Shown here piece after piece: positions 23,731-35,400 of a stretch of DNA of 64,000 nt (positions are counted from its first letter, which is position 1; each line of letters begins with the position of its first letter). Origin of the DNA: Haliclona indistincta (Eukaryota; Porifera; Demospongiae; Haplosclerida; Chalinidae); the NCBI GenBank assembly GCA_964017065.1, contig OZ024784.1, forward strand, positions 2,602,598 to 2,666,597, given 5' to 3'. The notes beneath the pieces were generated by a model, which saw only the letters and a program-made list of their open reading frames with translations, was not told the DNA's origin and searched no databases. The position numbers and the translations under genes were made by a program.

Positions 23731-26720
23731 CTCAGGATGCAGGTACCAATTTCTTGAGGTTTTTAACAGGCCCTCTCTTTCTAGCCTGTTATGCTGAAAA
23801 TGCCAGTCGAGGTGTTGTTGGTAATTTTCACTTCGATGGTCACTAAAACGCAAGCCACACGATGTGCATGACTCACCCTCAAGCAGGAAATCTATCAATT
23901 CCTGACGATGCCTTTGGAGGAATGGAGAAGTTAGCACGATGAGCAAGTGTGTGACAACTTACTGCTTGATATCAGATTTAAAGGTCAATGATGGTGGTGG
24001 TAACATGCCAGCATTCTTCAGACGAGCAAGTAACACATCCACTGGCATATTAGGTACTGCACCTGAACAAAGTATAACACAATAACTATTGGCACTGCAC
24101 ACACATCATTGCTGTTCATGACATGATCACCTTCTCTTGGACCAGGTGGTGGTCTTTGATCTAGGGGTCTGCGAGTTGGTCTAAGATGATGAGGGCGCCT
24201 GTCAAAACCCCCCCGGCCACCCCAGTAGGGAGGCTGATTACCCCTGTGCCCACGTCTGGGATAACTATATGGAAGTGGGCGCTTAAGAGGAGGAGGAGGA
24301 GGAAATTCTGATTCATTATCAAACGGGTGTACAGGTGGAGGATGATGGTGAAGATGATGAGGAGGAGAAGGTGGACGATGAGGAAGAGAATAACTAGGAG
24401 GAAGAGGAGATGGTGGGCGATGATACCGAGAGGGAGGAGGAGATGGTGGACGATGATAGTGAGAGGGAGGTGGAGAAGGTGGACGATGATGAGTGGGAGG
24501 AGGTGGATGATGATGAGTGGGAGGAGGAGGAGGTGGACGATGATGATGAGAGGGAGGAGAAGGTGGATTATGAGGAGGAAGGTGTGGAGGGTGGTGATCA
24601 TGATACTGAGTATGATGAGAAGGAGGAGGAGATGGTGAGTGGTAAGGTTCAATAGTTAAAGGAGGCGGAGATTTTTGGCGATGAAGTGAATAAAGCTCTT
24701 CCACTTGCTGTACCAATACTTCATGTTGCTGTCGACTTAATTTCCCTGACTCAAGCTGCTTCTTTGCCTAAAACAGGAGATTCGATATGTATACACAAGA
24801 CATTGACACTGGGCATTTGTTCTTCTGCTATTACTAAAGACTCACCTGTTTCATAATGTACTCTTGATGCTTTGATAGCAGCTCTGAAGGCAGCTCTGAT
24901 AACTGCTCAAGTTGGATTGGTTTTACAACATTCTTCTCCAATTCGTCTTTCACTTGGTCTTGGAGACGAGGTTTCTTCTCAGCAGGCTGAGGATACACAG
25001 GAACAAAAACATAGCACACAACACCCACACACACACAAAAAGCAAAGCCTCTCACTGCCTATTACAAGTCACGCGTTCCTGGACAAGCCAGGGCACCTTG
25101 TGCACTAAGCAGGTATGATGTACCGGTGCTGTGAGCACTCCCGGAGCCCAGGCAAGGAGCTCGCAGGAGGTACCAACTATGCCTCCCACTGCCAGTGTGG
25201 GCACCTGGTAGTCCCACAACTACCATTAGCGGACAATGAGACACAGCCAGTGTGCTTTGCTCCCCAGTACAAGACCAGGTACCCATTTTACAGATGGATG
25301 GGCTGGAGTACTTGTGATGTTTTTTTTCTCCTGCTCTGGGATTCGAACTAGTGTCCTAAACCCAAGACTCTACCAGTTGAACTACCAGTTGAACCAACAG
25401 GGAACCCACACCCACCCACACACACCTGCTGAATTTCAGGTTCAAGATGATGTTTCTGACCAGCAGATTTACTACCCATTTTACGGGTACTATTAGACAC
25501 ATGATTGGCATTTTTCTGCACAGATGGACTAGCACTACGACGCTTGTTCTTTACAGCAGATGTCGATTTAGATGCTTTAGAGTGAGAATTTGAGGAAGTA
25601 GAGTTGCCTGGACTTTGGCTGCGGCTTCGATGTTTCTGAGATCAACAAACAAAAACATTATCCAAAAGTTTGAGGAACTTGATTTACCTGATCAGGTGAA
25701 AGTTTGCTAACAGGAGGAGCTAGACCCATCGCTCGCTGCTTGTCGAGTTTTTTCTGCTTCTGTTCTTTTAGTAGTTGCATCCTCTTCTGGGCAACATTGT
25801 CATTAGAGGTGGAAGGAGAAGACTGGAAGAGATTTATAAAACACAAGAACAGATTTTATACAAACCGGTGGAGATGGAGATGTGTTGACCACTTTAGGTG
25901 TAGGACTGGACTTCTTATCAGCAGATGGCTGCATGGAGGAGGTGTAATCATTAGCTCAGATCAATGACACAGGTACTTACACTGATGAACTTGGGATTTA
26001 GGAATATTGTAGGGCTGTTAGGATCCTCATGAACAGTAATGGGCCAGTTAGGGTCAATAGCATGGACATGCTTATCGATAGCTGCAAGCTTCTTCAAGGC
26101 AACATAAGAAGACCACGTCTGACGTAACTTGTACAGTGATATACGAATCTTAGGATCCACCTAAAATCATAACCACAATGGGTGTGGCTTGTCACCATGA
26201 CAACCAATTCATCAAACCTACCAGACTTTCAAAGGCATGGCAGAACACACGAACAATGTTGTGACTGAATTGCTGTAAGTACTTCCCGTTCAAGTTCTTC
26301 ATAATGGAGTCAATCAGGTATAGCAATGGCAACTTCATTTCTGGGCGTACCTGAACGCAGCAGAGAAGACGAGTGGTAACCGCAAGAACAGTCATTATTA
26401 TGGTAACTGTTCTATATCGTTCAAGCACACTTAGATAATTTTAAACAGGGTGTGACAATGACAAAAAATGAATAGAAAATACATGCTAATATTATTACTA
26501 CTATACTACTGGCTACATAACTAAGAGAACCGAGACACATCCCGCGTAGGAGTGGTTGGGATGCCGCTACCTTAAAGAAACGCGTCTCGATCACATCAAC
26601 GATCTGGGCCGCAGACTCGGTGTGCTTGCCAGCCTCCATTGTCAGCATGTTGATGATTGGCTTGGAGTTGAATGAGAGGTCTTCCAGCGATGACTCATAC
26701 TCCTGCACCTTAGTAGCCAT
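23731..26720 (-). pseudogene. Truncated duplicate of PCF11 (exons 1-10)
   Basis: Identical to exons 1-10 of the complete PCF11 at 15790-19334 and lacking exons 11-14, which are replaced by bacterial DNA. Most likely an assembly artefact and not a second gene. It should not be counted as a paralogue. Confidence 0.85.
25066..25408 (-). mobile_element. Duplicate of the PCF11-intron SINE
   Basis: Same element as at 17680-18022, carried along by the 6-kb duplication. It is not an independent insertion. Confidence 0.6.
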
Positions 26721-27098
26721 CTTAAAGGAAAAAAGATAGCGGGAGAAGAGGGAAAAAGAGGAACTCCAAGAGGAACTAAAGCGCCAACTCCATATTGACG
26801 GAACGTGCGGATCACGTGTTGTTCACGTGATTGCAAGGGGTGTGACTGCAATAATTTTTACGTTCGTCAAGTTCTGAGTCTGTGTTACTTCACAGCTAGC
26901 TAAACCACACACATCTACTGTCAGGAGGCGCGGTGAGTTACCTATTTGTGAATGTACTACTTGTATCACTCCCGATAAAAACAACTGTATTGCCTTAGCT
27001 GGCAACCAAAATATTTGCTGATAGCTAGTCAAGCGAGTAGTCAAGCTTATTCTATTTTTTTGAAATTGCAGCTTTCTCCAAGCAGTCACACGTTTATT

Positions 27099-28195
27099 AT
27101 GGAAGGGGAATACGACTTTTTGTTCAAGATTGTGCTAATAGGTCAGTTAATCTATTGTGAAGAGTCATAAACAATGTAAAACTGTTAGGTATGTGTTTGA
27201 GTAACTATTGGACATACCTCCATTAGGACTAGCAAACGTACAGTTTGTGTTTAAATAATATAACCAATGGGAGTGTATAGTCATCATGGCACTAGTATGT
27301 GTGTTTGGTACATCGTTTCTGAGCATTTCCTTTCAGTTAAGTACACATAAAGCAAGCCAGCTGCAGTTACTCAGCAATGTAATGAAACATTTAAAATAGT
27401 TATTTATCTCTCTTCCTCCTCTCATAATAGGAGATGCTGGCGTTGGTAAGACAAGTATAGTGCGGCGGTACACAGACGGTGTCTTCACTTCAGCTGGTAT
27501 ACCCACCATAGGAGTTGACTTCTGCATCAAGACGTTGAATATAGACAACAGTGCTATCAAGGTGCTCCTCATGAGTCACATTCTAGACCAGCTTATTGTT
27601 TAGAGAGTAGAGTAAAGTAGCTTTGTTTTATATACCATAAATTCCCAGTATTGAAGCATTTTTGTGTAAACACACTATCTTAAGTAAAACACATGCAACA
27701 ATTGTTTTTTTAACCCAAGTTCTTTTTGCATTTTAGCTTCAAATATGGGACACAGCAGGTCAGGAACGGTTCAGAACTATCACTCAGAGTTACTACAGAA
27801 GTGCCGATGCTATTGTTTTGGTATATGATATCGGAGTAGCTACGACTTTCCGGAATCTTCCAGAGTGGTTGTCTGAAGTTGATCGGTACGCTGGACAAAC
27901 GGTTCATAGGATTCTTATTGGAAACAAGAGTGATCGTACTGACAGAGAAATTAACACACCACTTGGTCAGCAGTTTGCACAAGAAAATGATATGCCCTTT
28001 TTGGAGACCTCTGCGAAAAGTGCCAGCAATATTGACAAGCTATTCGAACAACTGGCGAAGACATTGAAGGACAATCATGTGCAGAAAGGTGTACGCCAAA
28101 ATATTGGCGGGGCACAATCTGTGAAGTCAACAATAAGCGTACAGAAACCATCTGAGGAACAAGGGAGAGCTAGTGGGGGTGGTGGTTGTTGCTAA
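27099..28195 (+). CDS. Rab30-like GTPase, duplicate copy
   Basis: Exons 27099-27141, 27431-27561 and 27737-28195 encode the same 210 aa as the gene at 19713-20809. Identical introns and flanks indicate one locus represented twice in the assembly. See that entry for domains. Confidence 0.75.
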
Positions 28196-28433
28196 AAATA
28201 TTTTAGTTAGATTTTCTTTGCCAGAGAATGTTGATGTAATTTTTATATCGTGTGCATGCTTGGACTATGTTTATGTATGGTAGTAATTTATGTTGTCCTG
28301 AATCCTGATACTATATTGCACTACTCTTCTATCAGCATTGAAACTAATACAGTACCGAGACGCGCGCAGTTGCTCGTTCATGGGATAGATCATGCATGGG
28401 CGCGGTTCATATTGGGCACGTGACTTTTGAATA

Positions 28434-29546
28434 ATGGGCGGAAAGCACATGCAGTCATCGCAGTAAAACACCACTCTGACTATTATCTCGCCTGTACGCG
28501 GTGCAAGAGAAAAGCCAGAAGAATACCTGAGTGTGGAGAGAATAAGTAAGAACCACATAATATTATAACGAAGTTGTACTCACTGTCTGCTGTCATAGCT
28601 AGCTTTAGCAAGGATCGTCACCGTCTACAAATGCCTATTATAATGCACCTATCAGTGTCACGCCACCATCCCCAACACGGGCCGAGGTGGGGCAATGGGG
28701 AGTTTGATCAAACTGAAATACCTGAAATATTGCACTCTTCCATACAAATCTTCTACCCAACCAATGCACAGCTGTGGTATCAAGGATAGTTCCTCTGCAA
28801 ACACAGCTTGACATTGACCTATTGACTTTACTAAAATGTTCCTATCTTGGACACAAGCTCACTAAAAATGAGGCTTCTGTTAATTTTTCAACCTATCACA
28901 CTCCCTTTAGTGATCAGAGAGAACTGATTTATAGCAGGAAGACCAAAGATTTATCACTTGTTGAAATACACTCATTTACTGATGATGACAGTGACTTATG
29001 CACTATAGCACAAACCACACAACAGACTAAAGAAGACACTTCACTAGCATTGGAGTTGCTGTGTGATTTATTCACTCCTTTACCCTCAGTGTGTGACACC
29101 TCTCAACAATCATTGCCATCTTCTCTCGTATTGTTGGCAAAACTTCTAGCAATCCTCCTGAGACAGATTCTCAAGAAAGACTTGATTTTGACCTTCCGTC
29201 TGATCTTGACTTGCAGCTTGAGATCGTCCGACAGCTTGAAGCTGACTAGCTACTAACACAAACACGGTCTTGTGCTTCTTTCAGCAACATGTACAGAAAA
29301 AGAGACTCATGTTTCAGTAGTATTTCCTTGACAGATGAACACAGACAAATTCACACCTTTTTATTTGACAATCTTGGCCTACTAACGCAATCTTGAGTTG
29401 TTACTGACTGGGAATGCACCCAACTACTAAGAAGTGTACCTCATTCAGCAGCAACAGATATTGACAATTGTACATCTCCTTCATCAATGGAGCACATTTA
29501 ATCATTCTTTTAGATTAGAATCTGTTTTCAGCTCATCCAACGTTTC
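28434..29546 (+). pseudogene. Degenerate DDIAS copy, duplicate
   Basis: Same pseudogene as at 21048-22160. In the true genome this is probably the single dead copy lying about 1.1 kb upstream of intact DDIAS at 30689. Confidence 0.75.
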
Positions 29547-29914
29547 AGCTCTTTTATTCAGTTTTCAAGAGCGTCGTCGTTGTTGTTGTTGTCGTCGTCG
29601 TCGTCGTCGTCGTCGCTCTCTTCTAAAGCAAGGACAACCCTGGGTAATACAGCGTGCATCAGCCTGGTATTAGAATTTACTTGAATTCTCGTCAACCTCC
29701 TCATGCAACCTCCTCGTCTGGATTGTCATTACCTATAGCGGCTATGACAATCATATCTGGGCATAATTTTTAGTGCTAGTAGAAAACAGAAGGTCTGGCT
29801 TAATTAGCTGGTGCCAGCTTTTTCTAGGATTTCTCTCTCAACAACATTGAATTCAGCCCTACCCATGTAGAGAGAGTTGTAATCACTAGCACCTAGCTAT
29901 TTCAGCTCCTCTGC

Positions 29915-30060
29915 CAATTCAAGTGGATTCAGTAGTCAGAGCATCCGCCTGGTAAGGTAGAAAGGGGTCTGGGGTTCAACCCTGGCCTAGCAGGTCTGTA
30001 ATTTGGTCTGATGTCTGCATTAGGGTGCATGTCAATGCCGGGCACCCTTGCATCCACGCT
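29915..30060 (+). mobile_element. tRNA-Thr-like SINE head
   Basis: A tRNA-like segment has AGTAGTCAGAGCATCCG (A-box region), CCTGGTAA resembling a tRNA-Thr(GGT) anticodon loop, and a B box GGGTTCAACCCT (29972-29983). Non-tRNA body sequence follows. Acceptor-stem pairing is poor, so this is not a functional tRNA gene. Another B-box-like GGGTTTGATTCCC lies at about 30134-30146. The body differs from the SINE at 17.7-18.0 kb. Confidence 0.5.
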
Positions 30061-30363
30061 TGGAATATATGAAGTGGATTAGCTAGGAGGAATTTCTCAG
30101 AGTTGTCTTACCATGCAGAAAGCAGAAAGTTATGGGTTTGATTCCCTATACTTTAATTTTTCTAGCATTCGCCACAATGGGTGTCATGACCACCAAATTA
30201 CCCAGTACCAGACTCTCACACACGGGTGATGTTTCGCGTATGGTGCAATGAGAAACACTGGTTTATGCAGCTGAAGGTTAATTTTTTCAGCGCGCTGCTG
30301 CATATGGCATGCAAACAAATTTTTAGTGATAGCTAGTCACACCATAACAGTAAATTAATTTGT

Positions 30364-30530
30364 CTTTCTCCAAGCAGTCACACTCTTATACACAATACAA
30401 TCTGATACACATAATAATAAAGTTATGGTAAGAATAATAATTATTACCGGTCATAATAATAACGCGGCCACGCTGTTATTATTAAGTTATATTATTGAGG
30501 GAGTACAAATTTTGTTCAAGATCATGTTAA
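30364..30530 (+). pseudogene. Remnant of a duplicated Rab30-like first exon
   Basis: Bases 30364-30383 match 19686-19705 (the 5' leader of the intact Rab gene) at all 20 positions. Around 30500-30530, GGGAGTACAAATTTTGTTC and following bases match the first coding exon, with substitutions and an indel. About 110 bp of unrelated sequence with a palindromic core (~30453-30487) separates the two pieces. No later Rab exon is present. Confidence 0.65.
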
Positions 30531-30688
30531 GCCTTCCGTGCTGCCCTATTAATAACTTAACTGAATTTTTGTCATGTCTACTGATAACAATACACAGAAC
30601 AGTCGATTGTCTAGAAGATGAGAATAACCATGTGGCAATAGTCGGGGTAATTAGTCGGGCACGTGATTTTTGAACACATTTTGAATAA

Positions 30689-32399
30689 ATGGCGGAAAGC
30701 AGTTCCTGGCGATTGTTGTCGATCATAGCAGTAAAACACTACTCTGGCTACTATCTCGCCTGTACGCGGTGTAAGAGAAAAGCCAGAAGAATACCCGAGT
30801 ATGGAGAGAATAAGTAAGAACCACACCGCGAAGTTTCATACTCAACTCTCACTTTCTTTGAGCAGGGAAGTACTAGTCTACAAATGTCCTAGGTGTGTTT
30901 CTACCCAGCCTAATCATGAGTTAGATGCGCCTTCACTCTTGGAATGGAGGTACTGTGTTGCTATAGCTGTGACCGACGGGCACATACACTCCAATGTAGT
31001 GGCTTTCGGTGATACTCTGAATCCTGTCCTGGGAGTGTCTGCTGCTGATTTACACCGGTAAGTGAGTGATCAATGGTAGCAGTTAATCATACTAATCTAC
31101 TGGTATAGATTCCTGATGGAGAACAGCAAGGATATATTTGGGCAGTCTGAGTTTGATCAAACTGAAGTACCGAAAATATTGCACTCATTCTTACAAAAAC
31201 TTCTCATTGGACGATACTTCAAGTTTCTTGTGCAGCAAACTTCTAATTCTCCAAACCAACCAATGCACAGCTGTGCTGTGGTATCAAGGATAGTTCCTCT
31301 GCAAACACAGCTTGACATTGACCTATTGACTTTACTAAAATGTTCCTATCTTGGACATGAGCTCACTAAAAATGAGACTTCTGTTAATTTGTCAACCTAT
31401 CACACTCCCTTTAATGACCAGAGAGAACTGCTGTATAATCGTGAGAGGACTAAAGATTTATCACTTGTTGAAATATACTCATTTACTGGTGATGACAGTG
31501 ACTTATGCACTATAGCACAAACCACACAACAGACCAAAGAAGACACTTCACTAGCATTAGAGTTGCTGTGTGATCTATTCACTCCTTCACCCTCAGTGTG
31601 TGACAATGAACTCACCTCTCGACAACCATTGTCATTTCCTGTCGTACTGAATGCGAAGCCTACCAGCAATCCTCCTGACGAGACAGAAAGACATGATTGT
31701 GACCTTCCATCTGATCTTGACTTGCAGCTCGAGATTGTCAGACAGCTTGAAGCTGACTGGCTACTAACACAAACACAGCCTTGCACTTCCTTCTCACCAA
31801 CATGTACAGAACGTGAGACTCACGTTTCATCCAGTTTTGACCCAAAGTTTACAGCTAGTATTTCCCTAACAGATGAACACAAAGAAATTCACACTTTTTC
31901 GTCTGACAACCTTGAGCACAGGGAAGCTGTTACTGACTGCACTCAATCACAGAAAAGTGAAAATCAATCTTCAACAGCGGTAGTTGAACAGTCGATACTT
32001 CATAGTGAATTGTTTTCTCCCTCGTTGACAGAGCACATTGATCACTCCTCTAGGATAGAATCACCTGAACTATTTTCAGCTCACCCTACTCCTTCAACCG
32101 ATCAGCTTACTCCTATATTTCCATCACCCAACCACTCCTTAACGGACTGCCGCTCGACTCTACGACCATTACAACTCAATTATTCTTTTGACAATTCAGT
32201 GCAACGTTTAGTTACATCTAGTACACCTGTTAATGAAAATAATTCAAAACGATGTCGTTCTACATTTGTTAGCTCTCAGCAGCAAGAAAGAACCAATGTA
32301 AAGAGAAAGAAATACCATCACTCCATAAGCAGAGCACAGACACCATTAACTACACACTGTGACTCAACCAATCCTGGATTTTCACCTGATATTTTATAA
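30689..32399 (+). CDS. DDIAS: DDIAS (noxin) homologue, RPA-C-like OB-fold protein
   Basis: Human DDIAS (noxin) is an anti-apoptotic DNA-damage-response protein. Three exons (30689-30813, 30866-31057, 31109-32399) encode 535 aa. The N terminus carries two cysteine pairs (CTRC, CPRC), as in the zinc-ribbon OB fold of the RPA70 C-terminal-like domain. NPVLGVSAADLHRF and IGRYFKFLV align with the human FFGLTATGLHRY and VGQSFIFGV blocks. The remaining ~330 residues are Ser/Thr-rich with no recognised domain. The ATG context (AAATGGCGG) is TISU-like. CACGTG at 30660-30665 lies about 25 bp upstream. It is convergent with the thiolase fusion, the stop codons being 53 bp apart. Confidence 0.78.
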
Positions 32400-32452
32400 A
32401 GGACAAAACTTTCATGCTATAAATTAATACTTGTATCATCAAAATCTTTGTC

Positions 32453-35400
32453 TTAAATTTGATTTTCTAGTTCTTCATCTTCCTCAAGTGGTCTGAGGTC
32501 ATCCCGTGTGCTGTCTAGCTGCCGTGCATCTCGACGTGCCATTAGTGGAGTCATGGCAGTGAGCAAGCTCTGGAATAGAGTTGGAAACAGCAGCTCTTGA
32601 GCTGCAAGCAATTGCTTCATTCTGTGGCGCTCCTAAGAGTGCTGTAGTGAAGTTTAGTGCATCTAATTTCTCAAGTACCTTAGGTGATGCAAAACATGCT
32701 GGACAATTTTCAGCAATGACTGGAAGGCAAGCCTATGGTGTCATGGCATTCTAAGAAGGTAAAATGCACAGGCAACTCCTACCTGAGCAGCAAATGATCT
32801 TAGCTTTTTCTCTCTGACAAACACAAGCGGTCTGACAACTCTCAAATCACCCTCGCTAAACACAATACAACAAATAATTTATCGTCCAAGCCAGCACATA
32901 CTAGACTCACAGAACTGTATATTGAGCTTTCATAGTGCGTAGCAATCCATTGTGAAACACTGACATCAGAAAACTAAAAGCCCAGACAGACATATTCAAC
33001 ATACACTACACACACACTAACCTCTCTGCAAGGTCATCCAGATGTTGACCAAGAGCAACAACATTGTATTTTTCTCGACGAGCACACGCGTATATTCTTC
33101 CTCTCTTTAGCCTAGAACAAAAACTGCAGATAGAAGCACACTCCGGCAGATCAACAGCTTGCTGAATGATAGCTGGAAAAGGCAGAGAAAGGTTAGCTAC
33201 ACTGAGAAAACTAAACCAACGTTGCTGTTCAAAATAATACGGCACTCCTAGTGAGGCTAGGTAAGGAATGAGAGGTTGAGGATTATATGATGAGCTGCCT
33301 GGATCAACTGTCACAGCTCCTAATTCAAACCTGACTCCCTACATAAATACAATAATGAGACATGAGGAACCAACGACCAGGTGGTGGTAACCTTGGCTTT
33401 GGCAGCAAACTGGTACTGGTGTAGAGTATGAAGGAGAGAAAGAGAGTCTTTTCCTCCCGACAGACACACCAGTACTCTGTCGCCATCTTGTATCATGTCA
33501 TAATGACTAATAGCCTATTGCAAGGGAACAGTGATGAACAACAGTGCACTGATTTAGTAACCTCCATCACTGGCTTCAGAATGTCTTTCGGAGGACAGCA
33601 AAATTTGACTTTTTGAACAACCTTTCCATTTTCTTCTACCTTCGTCTCTTTTTCCCTCAGTTTGCTAGTAACAGAACTGACAGTAGAGTACTGCCGAGGA
33701 GTGAAAGGAGGTGGAGTAGGTATAGCTGTAGCACTGCCTATCAGCCATTCTTGTGCTTCACTAGGTAGTAAGAACCATCTTAGCTGTTTGGCTTCATCAG
33801 ACAGGAAGAGAGTCTGATCGCTGAGAACATGTGACTCTGCCTAGCAACAACAACAATACACCAGTAGACAGAACAAGTGAAACAATGGCACCTTGATAAC
33901 AGAAGCATCGTCAAACACTCTTTTAGCGCTAGCTATTGTCTCCTACAACAATAAGGCAAAAATGAATAAATCGGTAAGATTCTCACTTACTTCATAGCTA
34001 GGTGATTGAGAGGGTAAAGAAGGTTTGCTGGTTAAGTTTTCAAATGAAAAACTTCCTAGCCAGATTCTCTCTTTGTCCTGCTGGTGACGATGATGATGAA
34101 ACAAACCACTCTCTGGATCAAATCGATACTGAGGAAGCAACTTCCAGCCATGCTGGGCAACCATTGTGACAGCTGTGCTTATGAAGTTTGCTGCTTCCAT
34201 GCTGATAAAGTATGGAAGAGAAAGCCGGGTTACTCCAGGACGAAGAACCTCTTGTTCTGAATACTCTCTATGCCGTCTAAGATGAACTCTATCCAGACGA
34301 CTGAAGAAACAAAGAGGTAGAGTGGTGGACTAAGAGAGACTCACTTGTCTTCCATAATGAGTGTCTCGTAGTGGTTTGCTAGTTGCTCATTGATACCAAG
34401 TAGCCTCTACAAGAACAAATAGTAGTCATAATAAGAACAAAATTAATATCAAAATAAGAATTAGGTGAGTATTTACTTGAGCATATGGTCCAGCACAGGA
34501 GCATCCACCTCGTGCTTGTATTCCAAACAGGTCGTTGAGAAGAGCGCATACAAAGTTGTGATGAAGGAATCGCCTGCTAGGTGAGTGGAGTACAAGAAAC
34601 GAGAATATCGGTAGACGAGAGGTTAGTGAGGGAGGAGGACCAACTAGTACAAGCTCCTCAATATCAGACCACTGAGAATAGGTCTGTCTAGAGATAGAGA
34701 GATTGAAGAGGTATGAAACAGTGTTAAGTAGGTTGTGGTCCACCTGCATAATTCATTTTCTTTCTGAAGAATTAAATCTGGGCCAACTGCCTGCAATAAA
34801 ATAGGTTTGATAAAATTGGGAATAGGTTTCAAACTCTTTGTAGTAAGTAGCCACAAAACTCCTCTAAACAAACACTAACACCTCAATTACAGCAACATTA
34901 CAAACAGTGCAATTACTGAAATAAAATTGTTCAATGCAGAGATTATAAGTGCAATAGAGAAACCAGAAATATTAGTAAATATACTCATTACAGCAACTCA
35001 TTAGTGAGTTGTGTGGGCAACATCAAAGGCTCTGTCACCTCAACATGTAATTTACTGGTCTGCTGCTCAATATGACACTGTGCTGCATGGATATTATTGC
35101 ACAATGATTCACTTGCTTCAGTCTCATGGCCAATCCTGCTCTAATGGCGCCAATAATTGAAGGAGTGCCTCCTTCCTCTTTTGCCTCCTCTGACTTGAAA
35201 TAACGGTGGTGTGAAGGAGTGACCTAAGTGAACAGTATCACGCTCAATGTTTGAGGACAAACAAAATTCAACTCACAAAGAACACTGTCCCACCACCACA
35301 TTGGTGAGGAGTGGGGTTTCTGAACAAGCTCTTCTTAGCTATCAGTACACCTGGGCTGTCTACACCACCTACAAACTTGTGCATCGAGAAGAAGACGGCA

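Larger units (their letters stand above)
23729..29740. repeat. Second member of the 6-kb assembly duplication
   Basis: Repeats 16343-22354 at offset 7386. It starts abruptly inside a bacterial gene and exactly at the 3' boundary of PCF11 exon 10 (shared ACCTCAGG). Unlike the first copy it continues without a gap into unique sequence at 29740, so the right-hand side of this copy is probably the true genomic continuation. Confidence 0.85.

Noticed and set aside
23731..28195. Second functional PCF11 and Rab30-like genes (recent segmental duplication)
   Set aside because: The copies are identical in exons and introns, and the PCF11 copy lacks its 3' exons at a chimera junction. This is an assembly artefact until reads show otherwise.
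22555..29740. Horizontal transfer of bacterial genes into the animal genome
   Set aside because: The bacterial piece has no introns, starts at an N gap, is cut mid-gene and is followed by an exact duplicate of nearby sequence. A chimeric contig end is simpler.
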